NCBI RefSeq assembly: GCF_010731575.1
Contig: NZ_AP022617.1
Location: forward strand, 5,022,001 to 5,086,000
From: Mycolicibacterium monacense
GTDB taxonomy: Bacteria > Actinomycetota > Actinomycetes > Mycobacteriales > Mycobacteriaceae
DNA: 64,000 nt
Direction: 5' to 3'
Under the pieces are notes generated by a model, which made no database searches, had not been told where the DNA came from, and was given only the letters and a program-made list of their open reading frames with translations. Below are positions 10,515 to 18,583 of this stretch, piece after piece. The number at the start of each line of letters is the position of its first letter. Position 1 is the first letter of the stretch. A program made the position numbers and the translations under genes.

Positions 10515-11096
10515 TTAGACAGGCTTTCGAACCGCCGCGTGCACGGCGGCCCGGACCCCGTGCCCCGCGCAGACAATGGGTTCGACCGAGCGCAGGGTGC
10601 GGCACAGGACGAAGGCGCCTTCGAGGGCCGTCAGGGTGATCATCGCCAACCGGCGGCACTCCGCCTCGGTGAGGTCGAGTTGCCCGAACCACGCCGCGAG
10701 GCCGCCGAGCCAGCTCTGGAACACCTCCGCCGCCTCCACCCGGAGCCGCTCGTTGGTGCTGGCCACCTCCAGCGCGATCGTCTCGATCGAACAGGCTTCG
10801 CTGTAGTCCTGCGCCTCCAGATCCCTACCGGCCTTCTCGAACAACTCGGGGATTCCGTCGAGCGGGTCGATCTGCGCCAACTGCGCGCCGACGAACGTGG
10901 CGTATCGGATGCCTTCGCGGCGAATGACTTCCACGCTGATCGCCTCTTTGCCACCGGGGAAGTGGTGGTAGATCGAACCGAACGGCGCCTGCGCCGCGGC
11001 CGAGATCTGTTTGAGGCCGGTGGCGGGCATGCCCTGCCGGCGATACAGCTCCGCCGTCGCATCGAGGATCCGGCTGCGGGTGGACGGATCTGCCAT
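10515..11096 (-). CDS. TetR-family transcriptional regulator
   Basis: 193 residues. The N-terminal HTH is clear (residues ~5-50, ending GSIYHHFPGGKEAI), and the remainder is a helical ligand-binding domain of the type with LmrA/YxaF-like C-terminal features. GAAGGAGA precedes the ATG at 11094-11096. It is divergent from an alpha/beta hydrolase gene across 79 bp that contains a TAGAACGATCTA inverted repeat, and it lies upstream of the TspO-like gene. It probably represses itself and the hydrolase, perhaps also the TspO-like gene; the effector is unknown. Confidence 0.88.
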   Translation of the reverse strand: MADPSTRSRILDATAELYRRQGMPATGLKQISAAAQAPFGSIYHHFPGGKEAISVEVIRREGIRYATFVGAQLAQIDPLDGIPELFEKAGRDLEAQDYSEACSIETIALEVASTNERLRVEAAEVFQSWLGGLAAWFGQLDLTEAECRRLAMITLTALEGAFVLCRTLRSVEPIVCAGHGVRAAVHAAVRKPV

Positions 11097-11146
11097 GACG
11101 TCTCCTTCTTGCGCATCGTGCTCCGACAGCATATCGTCCGGGTAAG

Positions 11147-11158
11147 TAGAACGATCTA
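11147..11158. promoter_or_regulatory. Candidate TetR operator between tetR and hydrolase
   Basis: TAGA-ACGA-TCTA forms a short inverted repeat just upstream of the hydrolase ribosome site (TAGGAGG, 11161-11167) and in the leader region of the tetR gene. Position fits control of both genes; the arms are short, so the call is tentative. Confidence 0.4.
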
Positions 11159-11175
11159 TCTAGGAGGCGAACGGC

Positions 11176-12000
11176 ATGCTTTCCGTGGATCTGCCCTCGG
11201 GACCCATCGCCTACGACGACACCGGCGGCGACGGACCGGTCCTGGTATTCGGTCACGGTCTGCTCATGGACGGGCGGCAGTGGCGCAAGGTCATCCCGCT
11301 GCTGCCCGGTTACCGGTGCATCACACCGACTCTCCCGATGGGTGCGCATACGGTGCCGATGAACGACGGCGCGGATCTCACCCAGATGGGAATGGCCAAC
11401 ATCGTCGCCGACTTCCTCGACGCGCTGGACGTCGACGACGTCACACTCGTCCTGAATGACTGGGGCGGCGGGCAATTCGTGATCACCGAGGGCCGTGACA
11501 AGCGCATCGGGCGGCTCGTGCTCGTATCCTGCGAGGCCTTCGACAACTTCCCGCCCAAGCCGGCCCGGCCGGCTGCCCTGCTCTGCCGGCTACCGGGCGG
11601 CGGCTGGGTCCTGAGCAGGATGCTCGGGACGCGCTTCTTCCGTCACAGTCGGCAGGCCTACGGCGGGCTGGCGAAGTCGGGGCTGCCCGACGCGTTGTTC
11701 GACGAGTGGTTCCGCCCCGCCGTCGAGAACGCCGCGATCCGGCGTGATCTGGTCCGGTTCGCCACCGGCGCGCCGCCGCGCCGCCGGTTACTCGAATTGT
11801 CCGGCAAACTCGGCACATTCGATCGCCCGGTGCTGGTCGTCTGGGCGCGTGAGGACCGCATGATGCCGCCGGCGCACGCCGACCGCCTGGTCGAACTGTT
11901 CCCCGACGCCCGGAAGGTGATCGTCGACGACTCCTGGACGCTCATTCCCGAGGACCAACCGGAGGCGATGGCCCGGGCTCTGCGCGAGTTCGTCGGTTGA
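11176..12000 (+). CDS. Alpha/beta-hydrolase with Asp nucleophile and no visible catalytic His
   Basis: 274 residues, standard alpha/beta-hydrolase fold: oxyanion HG motif GHGLLMDG (26-33), nucleophile elbow LNDWGGGQ with Asp95 (haloalkane dehalogenase/fluoroacetate dehalogenase style) and the acid in WAREDRMMP. Where the catalytic His should be (usual pattern GHxxxxEDP), the sequence reads DSWTLIPEDQP, with Trp. Either the enzyme is inactive as a hydrolase or uses another residue. A TAGGAGG ribosome site lies 8 nt before the ATG. It is divergent from a TetR gene that likely controls it. Confidence 0.85.
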   Translation: MLSVDLPSGPIAYDDTGGDGPVLVFGHGLLMDGRQWRKVIPLLPGYRCITPTLPMGAHTVPMNDGADLTQMGMANIVADFLDALDVDDVTLVLNDWGGGQFVITEGRDKRIGRLVLVSCEAFDNFPPKPARPAALLCRLPGGGWVLSRMLGTRFFRHSRQAYGGLAKSGLPDALFDEWFRPAVENAAIRRDLVRFATGAPPRRRLLELSGKLGTFDRPVLVVWAREDRMMPPAHADRLVELFPDARKVIVDDSWTLIPEDQPEAMARALREFVG

Positions 12001-12009
12001 CCGCCCGGG

Positions 12010-12834
12010 TCAGCCGATCCGCACCGCGTCGCCTTCGCTGACGGTGCCGATGGTGACGACATCGGCGTAGAGCCCCGCGCAGGGCAGGACGCCGAAATCG
12101 CCTGCCTCGACCCGGTTGTGCTCGAGCGGGTACCGAACCGACTGCGGTGACCGCGCCAACGCGCCGTGTTCCAACGTCGGCACGGAGCAGCGCGGGGTGG
12201 GCATCGTGCCGCGCAACTCCACAGCGCCGATCCGGATCGTCGCGTCGACCCAGTCGTTCTCGATGAAGGGCGGACATCCGGCGGGCGTCTCGATCACGAT
12301 GTTCGGGCGGTAACGCACCGCCTCGGCCCGCTCCAGTCCCACCGCGTCCAGGGTCGCGGTGGTGACCAGGTGCACGGGCGAATAGTCGACGAACGCCCCA
12401 CCGGGGGTGCCCTGGGCGATCTCGAGCAGCGCCGCCTCGATGTCGGCATCGAGGCCGTGGGTCAACACGTCGATCGGATCGGATCGCTCGACGACCGCCC
12501 CCGCCGAACGCTCGTCGGCGAGATGGACGGTGCGGCCGACCAATTCGGACACCGGCCCATCGGACTCCGCCACGGGTACGGTGCGCCCGTCGGGCAACGT
12601 CACCACGACACCGTCGGCCCCCGTTGCCGACGAGCACTGCAGCAGGCGGCGCCAGAGCCGGGGGTTCTTGGCCGTGGCGACCCGCCCGGTCTCCTCGTCG
12701 ATGTACGCGTACCTCCGGTCGCCGGCCACGCCGAGCGGACCGAGGCTGAGCGCGTCGCACTGCTCGCCGAGCATCGACTTCACCGGGTAGCGGCGGAGCG
12801 CGGAAACCTTGCCGGTCACATCGGTATTCGTCAT
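12010..12834 (-). CDS. MOSC-domain protein (MOSC N-terminal barrel + MOSC)
   Basis: 274 residues. It opens with the MOSC N-terminal beta-barrel pattern (LRRYPVKSMLGE, GDRRYAYIDEETG) and continues into the MOSC core, with the conserved Cys in PTPRCSVPT. MOSC proteins bind Mo-cofactor or carry sulfur to it; bacterial examples include YcbX-type N-hydroxylated-base reductases. Which branch this is cannot be told from sequence alone, and no redox partner gene is next to it. Converges on the hydrolase gene with 9 nt between stops. Confidence 0.86.
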   Translation of the reverse strand: MTNTDVTGKVSALRRYPVKSMLGEQCDALSLGPLGVAGDRRYAYIDEETGRVATAKNPRLWRRLLQCSSATGADGVVVTLPDGRTVPVAESDGPVSELVGRTVHLADERSAGAVVERSDPIDVLTHGLDADIEAALLEIAQGTPGGAFVDYSPVHLVTTATLDAVGLERAEAVRYRPNIVIETPAGCPPFIENDWVDATIRIGAVELRGTMPTPRCSVPTLEHGALARSPQSVRYPLEHNRVEAGDFGVLPCAGLYADVVTIGTVSEGDAVRIG

Positions 12835-12860
12835 CGCATCGCCACCCTACCGGCGGCGCG

Positions 12861-13580
12861 TCACACCGCCGAGCCGCCGCCGTCGACGTACAGCGTCGAC
12901 CCCGTCACGAAACTCGACCGCGGCGACGTCAGGAACAGCACCGCCTGAGCGACCTCCTCGGGGCGCGCGGTGCGGCCCAGCGGCAGTGCCCCGGCGACGT
13001 CGTCGATGAAGTCGCCCATGTCGGCGGTCCCCGGTGTGCGCGTCGGACCCGGCGAGACACTGTTGACGCGAACGCCGTTGGCGCCGAACTCCGCGGCCCA
13101 GGTACGGGTCAGCGAGGCCAGCGCGGCCTTCGTGGCGCCGTAGGCCGACGTGCCGGGAAAGCCCTTGTCGCCCGCCGGGGAGGTGATGTTGACGATCGCG
13201 CCCCGCCCGCGCGCGACCATGCCCCTGGCGACCTCGGCCACCAGGAAGTAGGCGCCGCGCACGTTCGTGTCGAACATGGTCTCGAAGGATGCGAGATCCT
13301 GGTCCAGCGTCGGCGCGGCGGGAAACACCCCCGCGTTGTTGACCAGGATGTCGACGTCTCCGGCCTGTTCGGCCAGGTCCTTCACCGACTGAGGGTCGCT
13401 CATATCGGCCTGCACGAACCTCACCGCGCCGCCGATCTCGGCCACGGCCTGTGCCCCACGCTCGGCGTCGCGTCCGGAGACGACGACCTCGGCACCCTCG
13501 GCGGCCAGCAGCCGCGCCGAGGCCAGGCCGATTCCCGATGTCCCGCCGGTCACCAGCGCGATCTGCTTGTCGAGTTCCAT
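12861..13580 (-). CDS. Short-chain dehydrogenase/reductase
   Basis: 239 residues, classical SDR: cofactor motif TGGTSGIG at the N-terminus, NNAG motif, catalytic Ser in NITSP, Tyr and Lys in YGATK, and the terminal YVDGGGS. An Arg after the second strand (SGRD) suggests NADP(H). The ATG at 13578-13580 marks the true start; the frame remains open upstream through the pirin gene on the same strand. It is 38 nt downstream of that gene, likely co-transcribed. Substrate unknown. Confidence 0.88.
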   Translation of the reverse strand: MELDKQIALVTGGTSGIGLASARLLAAEGAEVVVSGRDAERGAQAVAEIGGAVRFVQADMSDPQSVKDLAEQAGDVDILVNNAGVFPAAPTLDQDLASFETMFDTNVRGAYFLVAEVARGMVARGRGAIVNITSPAGDKGFPGTSAYGATKAALASLTRTWAAEFGANGVRVNSVSPGPTRTPGTADMGDFIDDVAGALPLGRTARPEEVAQAVLFLTSPRSSFVTGSTLYVDGGGSAV

Positions 13581-13618
13581 GGGCCGTACAAGCGTGCGCC
13601 GGGTGTGGATTGTTCCCG

Positions 13619-14572
13619 CTATCCCCAGGCGCTGGGATCGCCGCCGGCCGGCGGGGAGAGCCGCGGCTTGAGGCGCACCGTGGGCATCGGCGGCGCAGGA
13701 AGGCGTGGCACGAGGCCGCGATAGCCCTCGACGCGGCCGAACCGTTCGGACTCCGCCTCCCACTCGTCCCGGAAGGCGGCGATCTCCTCGTGGCTGCGCC
13801 CGACGAAGTTCCACCACATGAGCACCGGCTCGGGAAACGGTGTGCCGCCGAGCAGCATCACCCGCGCGGGACGGTCCCCGGGATTGGCCAATGTCAGGCG
13901 GTCGGCCCCGGGCGCCACGTACCCCAGGACGGCGCGGGACAGGTGCGTGCCGTCGAGCACGACCGGGCCGATGTCGACGAGCACGCCGTGCTCGAAGTCC
14001 GGTGCGACGTCGACGGTCAGTTCGGCGTGCGGGTCGAGGACCACCTCGGCGCCGACGAGAGGGGAGTGGGCGGTGACGGGGGAGCTGTGACCGGCGAGCG
14101 TGCCGAGCAGCACCCGGACCGTTGCGCCGTCGATGCGGACCGCTGCGGGGACCGCGTGGTCGAACCGCCGCGGGAGGTGGCGGGCGTGTTCGGGCAGCGC
14201 CACCCACAGTTGCACACCGTGCAGCGTGGCGGTCGCCGCTGTGGACACCTCGGAGTGGGCCACACCGGATCCGGCGGTCATCAGGTTGAGCTCGCCGGGC
14301 CGGACCAGCGCCCGCACGCCGCTGCTGTCCCGGTGCTCGATCTCGCCGTCGAACAGCCAGCTGACGGTCTGCAGGCCGGTGTGCGGATGCGGCGGCACGT
14401 CCATCCCACCGGTGTGGCCCACGTCGTCGGGTCCGTAATGGTCGACGAAGCACCACGCACCGATCAGGGAGCGGGCCCGTTGGGGCAGGGTGCGGCGCAC
14501 CGTCATCGCCCGCGGCCCGCCGAGGGGCACGGCGCGGCTGGTGATGACCTCGACGTCGCTCACACGTCCCAT
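13619..14572 (-). CDS. Pirin-family cupin protein
   Basis: 317 residues with the two-cupin pirin layout. The N-terminal domain carries the metal-binding block DVPPHPHTGLQTVSW and, further on, ELNLMTAGSGVAHSE, which together supply the three His and one Glu that bind iron. The C-terminal pirin domain ends with the GRSHEEIAAFR block. Some bacterial pirins are quercetin dioxygenases, others modulate enzymes; the role here is unknown. Transcribed with the downstream SDR gene and divergent from the secreted cellulase-like gene. Confidence 0.9.
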   Translation of the reverse strand: MGRVSDVEVITSRAVPLGGPRAMTVRRTLPQRARSLIGAWCFVDHYGPDDVGHTGGMDVPPHPHTGLQTVSWLFDGEIEHRDSSGVRALVRPGELNLMTAGSGVAHSEVSTAATATLHGVQLWVALPEHARHLPRRFDHAVPAAVRIDGATVRVLLGTLAGHSSPVTAHSPLVGAEVVLDPHAELTVDVAPDFEHGVLVDIGPVVLDGTHLSRAVLGYVAPGADRLTLANPGDRPARVMLLGGTPFPEPVLMWWNFVGRSHEEIAAFRDEWEAESERFGRVEGYRGLVPRLPAPPMPTVRLKPRLSPPAGGDPSAWG

Positions 14573-14627
14573 CGTGGTCCACGCGTCAACCGCCGACCCC
14601 TGATGTGCAGCCGGTGAGGAGCGACAC

Positions 14628-14641
14628 TAGGTTCCCTTGGG
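14628..14641 (+). promoter_or_regulatory. -10 box for a leaderless start of the GH6 gene
   Basis: TAGGTT (14628-14633) fits the actinobacterial -10 form TANNNT and is followed by 7 nt and then GTG at 14641. No ribosome site is present before GTG 14641 or ATG 14644, which fits a leaderless mRNA starting on the GTG. Confidence 0.5.
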
Positions 14642-15633
14642 TGATGTCCTCAGCTGTTGGTGCAGTCGCGCGGTGGGTCGCGCCGTTCCTGACGGTCGCG
14701 GCCGTCGCGGGTACGGCCGCCGTCGCCGAACCCGTGAACGTCGACCCCGCTCCGGCGGTGCGTCTGGTCAGCGATGCGAACCCGCTGGTCGGCAGGCCCT
14801 TCTATGTCAATCCGGCGTCCAAGGCCATGCGGGCGGTGCAGGGCAACTCGGACCCGTTGCTGGCTTCGGTCGCCAACACCCCGACGGCGTACTGGATGGA
14901 TCACCTCTCCACCCCGTCGGTCGACTCGAAGTACATCGCCGATGCACAGGCCGCGGGCACCACGCCGATCCTGGCGCTGTACGGCATCCCCAACCGTGAC
15001 TGCGGGAGCTTCGCCGCGGGCGGATTCGGCTCGGCCGGGGCGTATCGAGCGTGGATCGACGGCGTGGCCGGAGCCATCGGAGGGGGCCCGGCGGCGGTCG
15101 TCCTCGAACCCGACGCGCTGGCCATGATCGACTGCCTGTCACCGGGTCAGCAGCAGGAACGCCTCGAGCTGATCGGCTACGCCGTCGACACCCTGACCCG
15201 CAACCCGGCCACCGCGGTGTACGTGGACGCCGGTCATCCGCGCTGGGTGGCCGCCGATGTGATGGCCGGCCGGCTGAACCAGGTCGGCGTCGCCAAGGCG
15301 CGCGGCTTCAGCCTCAACACCGCCAACTTCTTCACCACCGAGGAGTCGATCGGCTACGGCCAGGCCGTCTCGGGGATGACGAACGGATCGCACTTCGTGA
15401 TCGACACCTCCCGCAACGGCGTCGGACCGGTCGACAGCGATTCGTGGTGCAACCCTCCCGGCCGCGCGTTGGGCACCCCGCCCACGACGGCCACCGGCCA
15501 CCCGCAGGTCGACGCCTTCCTGTGGGTCAAGCGTCCCGGTGAGTCCGACGGATCGTGCGGCGGCGGGGCGCCCAGCGCGGGCACGTTCGTCGCTCAGTAC
15601 GCCATCGATCTGGCCCGCACCGCAGGCTGGTAG
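14641..15633 (+). CDS. Secreted glycoside hydrolase family 6 (cellulase-like)
   Basis: 330 residues. A signal peptide (residues ~1-30, hydrophobic core AVARWVAPFLTVAAVAGTAA) precedes a GH6 catalytic domain. Visible landmarks are the catalytic-Asp regions YGIPNRDCGS and VVLEPDALAMIDC, the NTANF block and the final LWVKRPGESDG stretch. GH6 enzymes cleave beta-1,4-glucan with inversion; in mycobacteria the related CelA1-type enzymes can act on cellulose-containing biofilm matrix. There is no carbohydrate-binding module. GTG 14641 is preferred by the leaderless promoter, ATG 14644 is the alternative. It converges on a secreted cutinase gene with 3 nt between stops. Confidence 0.88.
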   Translation: MMSSAVGAVARWVAPFLTVAAVAGTAAVAEPVNVDPAPAVRLVSDANPLVGRPFYVNPASKAMRAVQGNSDPLLASVANTPTAYWMDHLSTPSVDSKYIADAQAAGTTPILALYGIPNRDCGSFAAGGFGSAGAYRAWIDGVAGAIGGGPAAVVLEPDALAMIDCLSPGQQQERLELIGYAVDTLTRNPATAVYVDAGHPRWVAADVMAGRLNQVGVAKARGFSLNTANFFTTEESIGYGQAVSGMTNGSHFVIDTSRNGVGPVDSDSWCNPPGRALGTPPTTATGHPQVDAFLWVKRPGESDGSCGGGAPSAGTFVAQYAIDLARTAGW

Positions 15634-15636
15634 GGA

Positions 15637-16332
15637 TTACCCGCTGACGGGCGCACGCGCAGCCCGCGTCCGCACCTGAGCGGTCACCCATTGGGCGGCC
15701 AGCTTCACCAGACCGGACTGCGGGTAGCGCACGTGCGCGTCGAAGTCCCGCCCCAACGAGCAGATCGGATCGTTGGTGTTGCACAGGTCCGCGGTACGGG
15801 ACCCGAACACCGGGCTCAGGCGGGTCAACGGCTGGCCGACCCGGGCTGACGGATTGCCGAAGACGGTGACGGCCGCGATGCGAGGAACGACGGCGGCCGG
15901 CATGGGTGCGGCGAACCCGAGCCCGGCGATCGGGGACGTCGTGACGATGTCCATGACCGCGGCCCCCTGCGAGTAACCGCCGAGCACGATCTCGGTGCCG
16001 CAACATTTCGCCGCGGTCGACTGGACACGCAGGCTCGCGTCGGTGGCGCCCAGGCCGACTTGCGAAAAATCCCACGACGCCGGGTACTTCACGGCGTAGG
16101 TGCCGACGGTCTTCCCTTTGACCATCGGGCGCAGCGCGTCGACCAGGGCCGTGCCGACCACACCGATGCCGGGCGGTTCGTCGGTGCCGCGAGCGAAGAT
16201 CACCTCGATGTCCGGACAGCGCGGAGCGGCCGACGCGGTCGGCGCTGCGCCCGTCGCGAGGGCGGCAAGAGCCGTCGACGTGGCCGCAGCCACCGCCGAG
16301 TACCTGCGTCGGGTCACCCTGTCGACCGGCAC
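15637..16332 (-). CDS. Secreted cutinase-family esterase
   Basis: 231 residues from a GTG with AGGAGAGG upstream. Signal peptide of ~36 residues ends AASA-type, then the cutinase domain: ARGTDEPPG, nucleophile motif GGYSQGA, catalytic Asp in CNTNDPICS and catalytic His in FDAHVRYPQSG. Four Cys form the usual two disulfides, with an unusual adjacent pair in AAKCCGTE. Mycobacterial cutinase-like proteins act on esters, lipids or polyesters outside the cell. The 105-bp gap upstream has a CGGACGTCCG palindrome (16356-16365) of unknown meaning. Confidence 0.92.
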   Translation of the reverse strand: MPVDRVTRRRYSAVAAATSTALAALATGAAPTASAAPRCPDIEVIFARGTDEPPGIGVVGTALVDALRPMVKGKTVGTYAVKYPASWDFSQVGLGATDASLRVQSTAAKCCGTEIVLGGYSQGAAVMDIVTTSPIAGLGFAAPMPAAVVPRIAAVTVFGNPSARVGQPLTRLSPVFGSRTADLCNTNDPICSLGRDFDAHVRYPQSGLVKLAAQWVTAQVRTRAARAPVSG

Positions 16333-16437
16333 GGCCTCTCCTGAACTTCACTGAACGGACGTCCGCCCTGTACCCATTTACCTCAGAAGCCACTCCAGTA
16401 ACAGGATGCCCGATCGCGGTGATGCGACCATGGACGC

Positions 16438-18099
16438 ATGACCGCAACGCTTGTCGCGAAGAACGTGGCCGGCGGATTCGCCCACCGCACCCTCTTCGAG
16501 GGACTGGATCTGACAGTGGCGCCCGGCGATGTGGTCGGAGTGCTCGGCGCCAACGGGGCAGGCAAGAGCACGCTGCTCCGCATCCTGGCGGGAGATCTCG
16601 AACCGCTCGACGGGATCGTCAGCCTCGCGCCTGCGGATGCGTTCGTCGGGTGGCTGCCGCAGGAGCACGAACGCGTGCCCGGTGAGACCGTCGCCGCCTA
16701 CATCGCGCGCCGTGCGGGATGCACCGCGGCGACACAGGCGATGGAGGCGGCCGCCGCCGCCCTGGCCGAGCCCGAGTCGGCGTCGATCCCGGACCCGACC
16801 GCCGCCTACTCGGCGGCGCTGGATCACTGGTTGGCCACCGGCGCAGCCGACCTCGATGAACGACTGCCGGCGGTGCTGGCCGACCTGGGTCTCGACACCG
16901 ACGCCGTGCGGCCGCACTCGACGCCGATGACCGCCCTGTCGGGTGGACAGGCGGCGCGGGTCGGGCTGGCCGCCCTCCTCGTCTCACGGTTCGACGTGGT
17001 CCTCCTCGACGAGCCGACCAACGACCTCGACCTCGACGGCCTCGCGCGGTTGGAGCAGTTCGTCCGTGATCTGCGGGGCGGCGTGGTGGTGGTCAGTCAC
17101 GATCGTGAGTTCCTCTCTCGCAGTGTCACTCACGTCCTCGAGCTGGACCTGGCCCAGAACACCACGACCGTGTTCGGCGGCGGTTACGAGAGCTATCTGG
17201 AAGAGCGTGAGATCGGCCGCAGGCACCGGCGCGAACAGTACGAGGAGTTCGCCGAGAAGAAAGCCGATCTGGTGGCGCGCGCCCGCGTACAACGCGAATG
17301 GTCGAGCCAGGGCGTGCGCAACGCGATCCGCAAGGCGCCCGACAACGACAAGCTCCGTCGGCGTGCGGCCACCGAGTCCAGCGAGAAGCAGGCGCAGAAG
17401 GTGCGCCAGATGGAGAGCCGGATCGCCCGCCTCGAGGAGGTCGCCGAACCCCGCAAGGAGTGGACACTGCAGTTCACCATCGGCGCGGCCCCGCGGTCGA
17501 GTTCGGTCGTCGCCTCTCTCGACAATGCCGTTGTGCGGCAGGGTGATCACGTCCTGGGTCCCGTCTCGCTGCAGGTCGACGCCGGCGAGCGGATCGGCAT
17601 CACCGGCCCCAACGGCGCGGGCAAGTCGACGCTGCTGCGGTTGCTGTTGGGACACCGCACGCCCGATGAGGGACGCGCGAGCCTGGGCGCCAACGTCGCG
17701 GTCGGCGAGATCGACCAGGCCCGAGCCGATTTCACCGGCCCGGCGCGACTCATCGACCGCTTCGAGGAGAAGGTGCCGACCTGGTCGACCGCCGACGCGC
17801 GCACGTTGTTGGCCAAGTTCGGGTTGCGGGCCGACCATGTGGAACGCCCGGTCGACGACCTGTCGCCGGGGGAGCGCACCCGGGCGGGGCTGGCACTGCT
17901 GCAGGCGCGCGGCACCAACGTGCTGGTCCTCGACGAGCCGACGAACCATCTGGACCTGCCGGCCATCGAGCAGCTCGAACAGGCCCTCGAAACCTACGAC
18001 GGCGCACTGCTGCTCGTCACACACGACCGCCGCATGTTGCAGAACGTCCGGCTGGACCGCACGTGGCGGGTCGACAACGGCCGGGTCGTCGAGCTGTAG
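16438..18099 (+). CDS. ABC-F family ATPase (ribosome-associated type)
   Basis: 553 residues with two ATP-binding domains and no membrane helices. First domain: Walker A GANGAGKST (~38-46), signature LSGGQAARV, Walker B VVLLDEPTNDLDL. Linker region ~240-320 is charged and helical. Second domain: Walker A GPNGAGKST, signature LSPGERTRAG, Walker B LVLDEPTNHLDL. ABC-F proteins act on ribosomes in antibiotic resistance or translation control; the layout resembles M. tuberculosis Rv1473. I see no AT-rich WhiB7-type element before it. ATG at 16438 is preceded by a weak ribosome site. Confidence 0.88.
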   Translation: MTATLVAKNVAGGFAHRTLFEGLDLTVAPGDVVGVLGANGAGKSTLLRILAGDLEPLDGIVSLAPADAFVGWLPQEHERVPGETVAAYIARRAGCTAATQAMEAAAAALAEPESASIPDPTAAYSAALDHWLATGAADLDERLPAVLADLGLDTDAVRPHSTPMTALSGGQAARVGLAALLVSRFDVVLLDEPTNDLDLDGLARLEQFVRDLRGGVVVVSHDREFLSRSVTHVLELDLAQNTTTVFGGGYESYLEEREIGRRHRREQYEEFAEKKADLVARARVQREWSSQGVRNAIRKAPDNDKLRRRAATESSEKQAQKVRQMESRIARLEEVAEPRKEWTLQFTIGAAPRSSSVVASLDNAVVRQGDHVLGPVSLQVDAGERIGITGPNGAGKSTLLRLLLGHRTPDEGRASLGANVAVGEIDQARADFTGPARLIDRFEEKVPTWSTADARTLLAKFGLRADHVERPVDDLSPGERTRAGLALLQARGTNVLVLDEPTNHLDLPAIEQLEQALETYDGALLLVTHDRRMLQNVRLDRTWRVDNGRVVEL

Positions 18100-18147
18100 C
18101 GGCCCCCTTGAAGCGGTGACCTCCCTGCCCAGAGGTAAATTGCGGGC

Positions 18148-18501
18148 ATGCAGCTCTTGCGTGACGCGGTCGTGCTCTTCCACATCGTCGGTTTCGCCGT
18201 CACTTTCGGCGCCTGGGTCGCCGAGGCGGTCGCCCGCCGTTTCCGCACCACCAGGCTGATGGACTACGGCGTGCTGGTGTCGCTGGTGACGGGCCTCGCG
18301 CTCGCCGCACCGTGGCCCGCCGACGTGGTGCTCAACTATCCGAAGATCGGGGTGAAGCTCGCCATCCTGATCGTGCTGGGCGGAGTCCTCGGCGTGAGCA
18401 ACGCGCGTCAGCGCAAACGCAACGCCCCGGTGCCGCGGCCGTTGTTCGTCGCGGTCGGCGTGCTGACGTTCGCCGCGGCGGCGATCGCGGTGCTGTGGTG
18501 A
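18148..18501 (+). CDS. Small membrane protein of unknown function
   Basis: 117 residues, four predicted helices (residues ~5-25, 40-60, 68-88, 97-116), with an HIVGF motif in helix 1 and a basic loop NARQRKRNAPVP between helices 3 and 4. The pattern matches small actinobacterial integral membrane proteins with no known activity. AGAGG lies 16 nt before the ATG, a weak site. It follows the ABC-F gene by 48 nt and may be co-transcribed. After its stop, the 82 bases to the next gene show no clear element. Confidence 0.7.
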   Translation: MQLLRDAVVLFHIVGFAVTFGAWVAEAVARRFRTTRLMDYGVLVSLVTGLALAAPWPADVVLNYPKIGVKLAILIVLGGVLGVSNARQRKRNAPVPRPLFVAVGVLTFAAAAIAVLW

Positions 18502-18583
18502 CCCGCGCCGGTCGCTGACCCCAGAAGCGCCAGTTTCTCGGCATCCTCCGAGCCGGCATCGGCGTGATAGACGACGAGATCGC

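Noticed and set aside
16333..16437. A WhiB7-type promoter for the ABC-F gene
   Set aside because: The AT-rich stretch expected upstream of -35 is missing; only a CGGACGTCCG palindrome is present.
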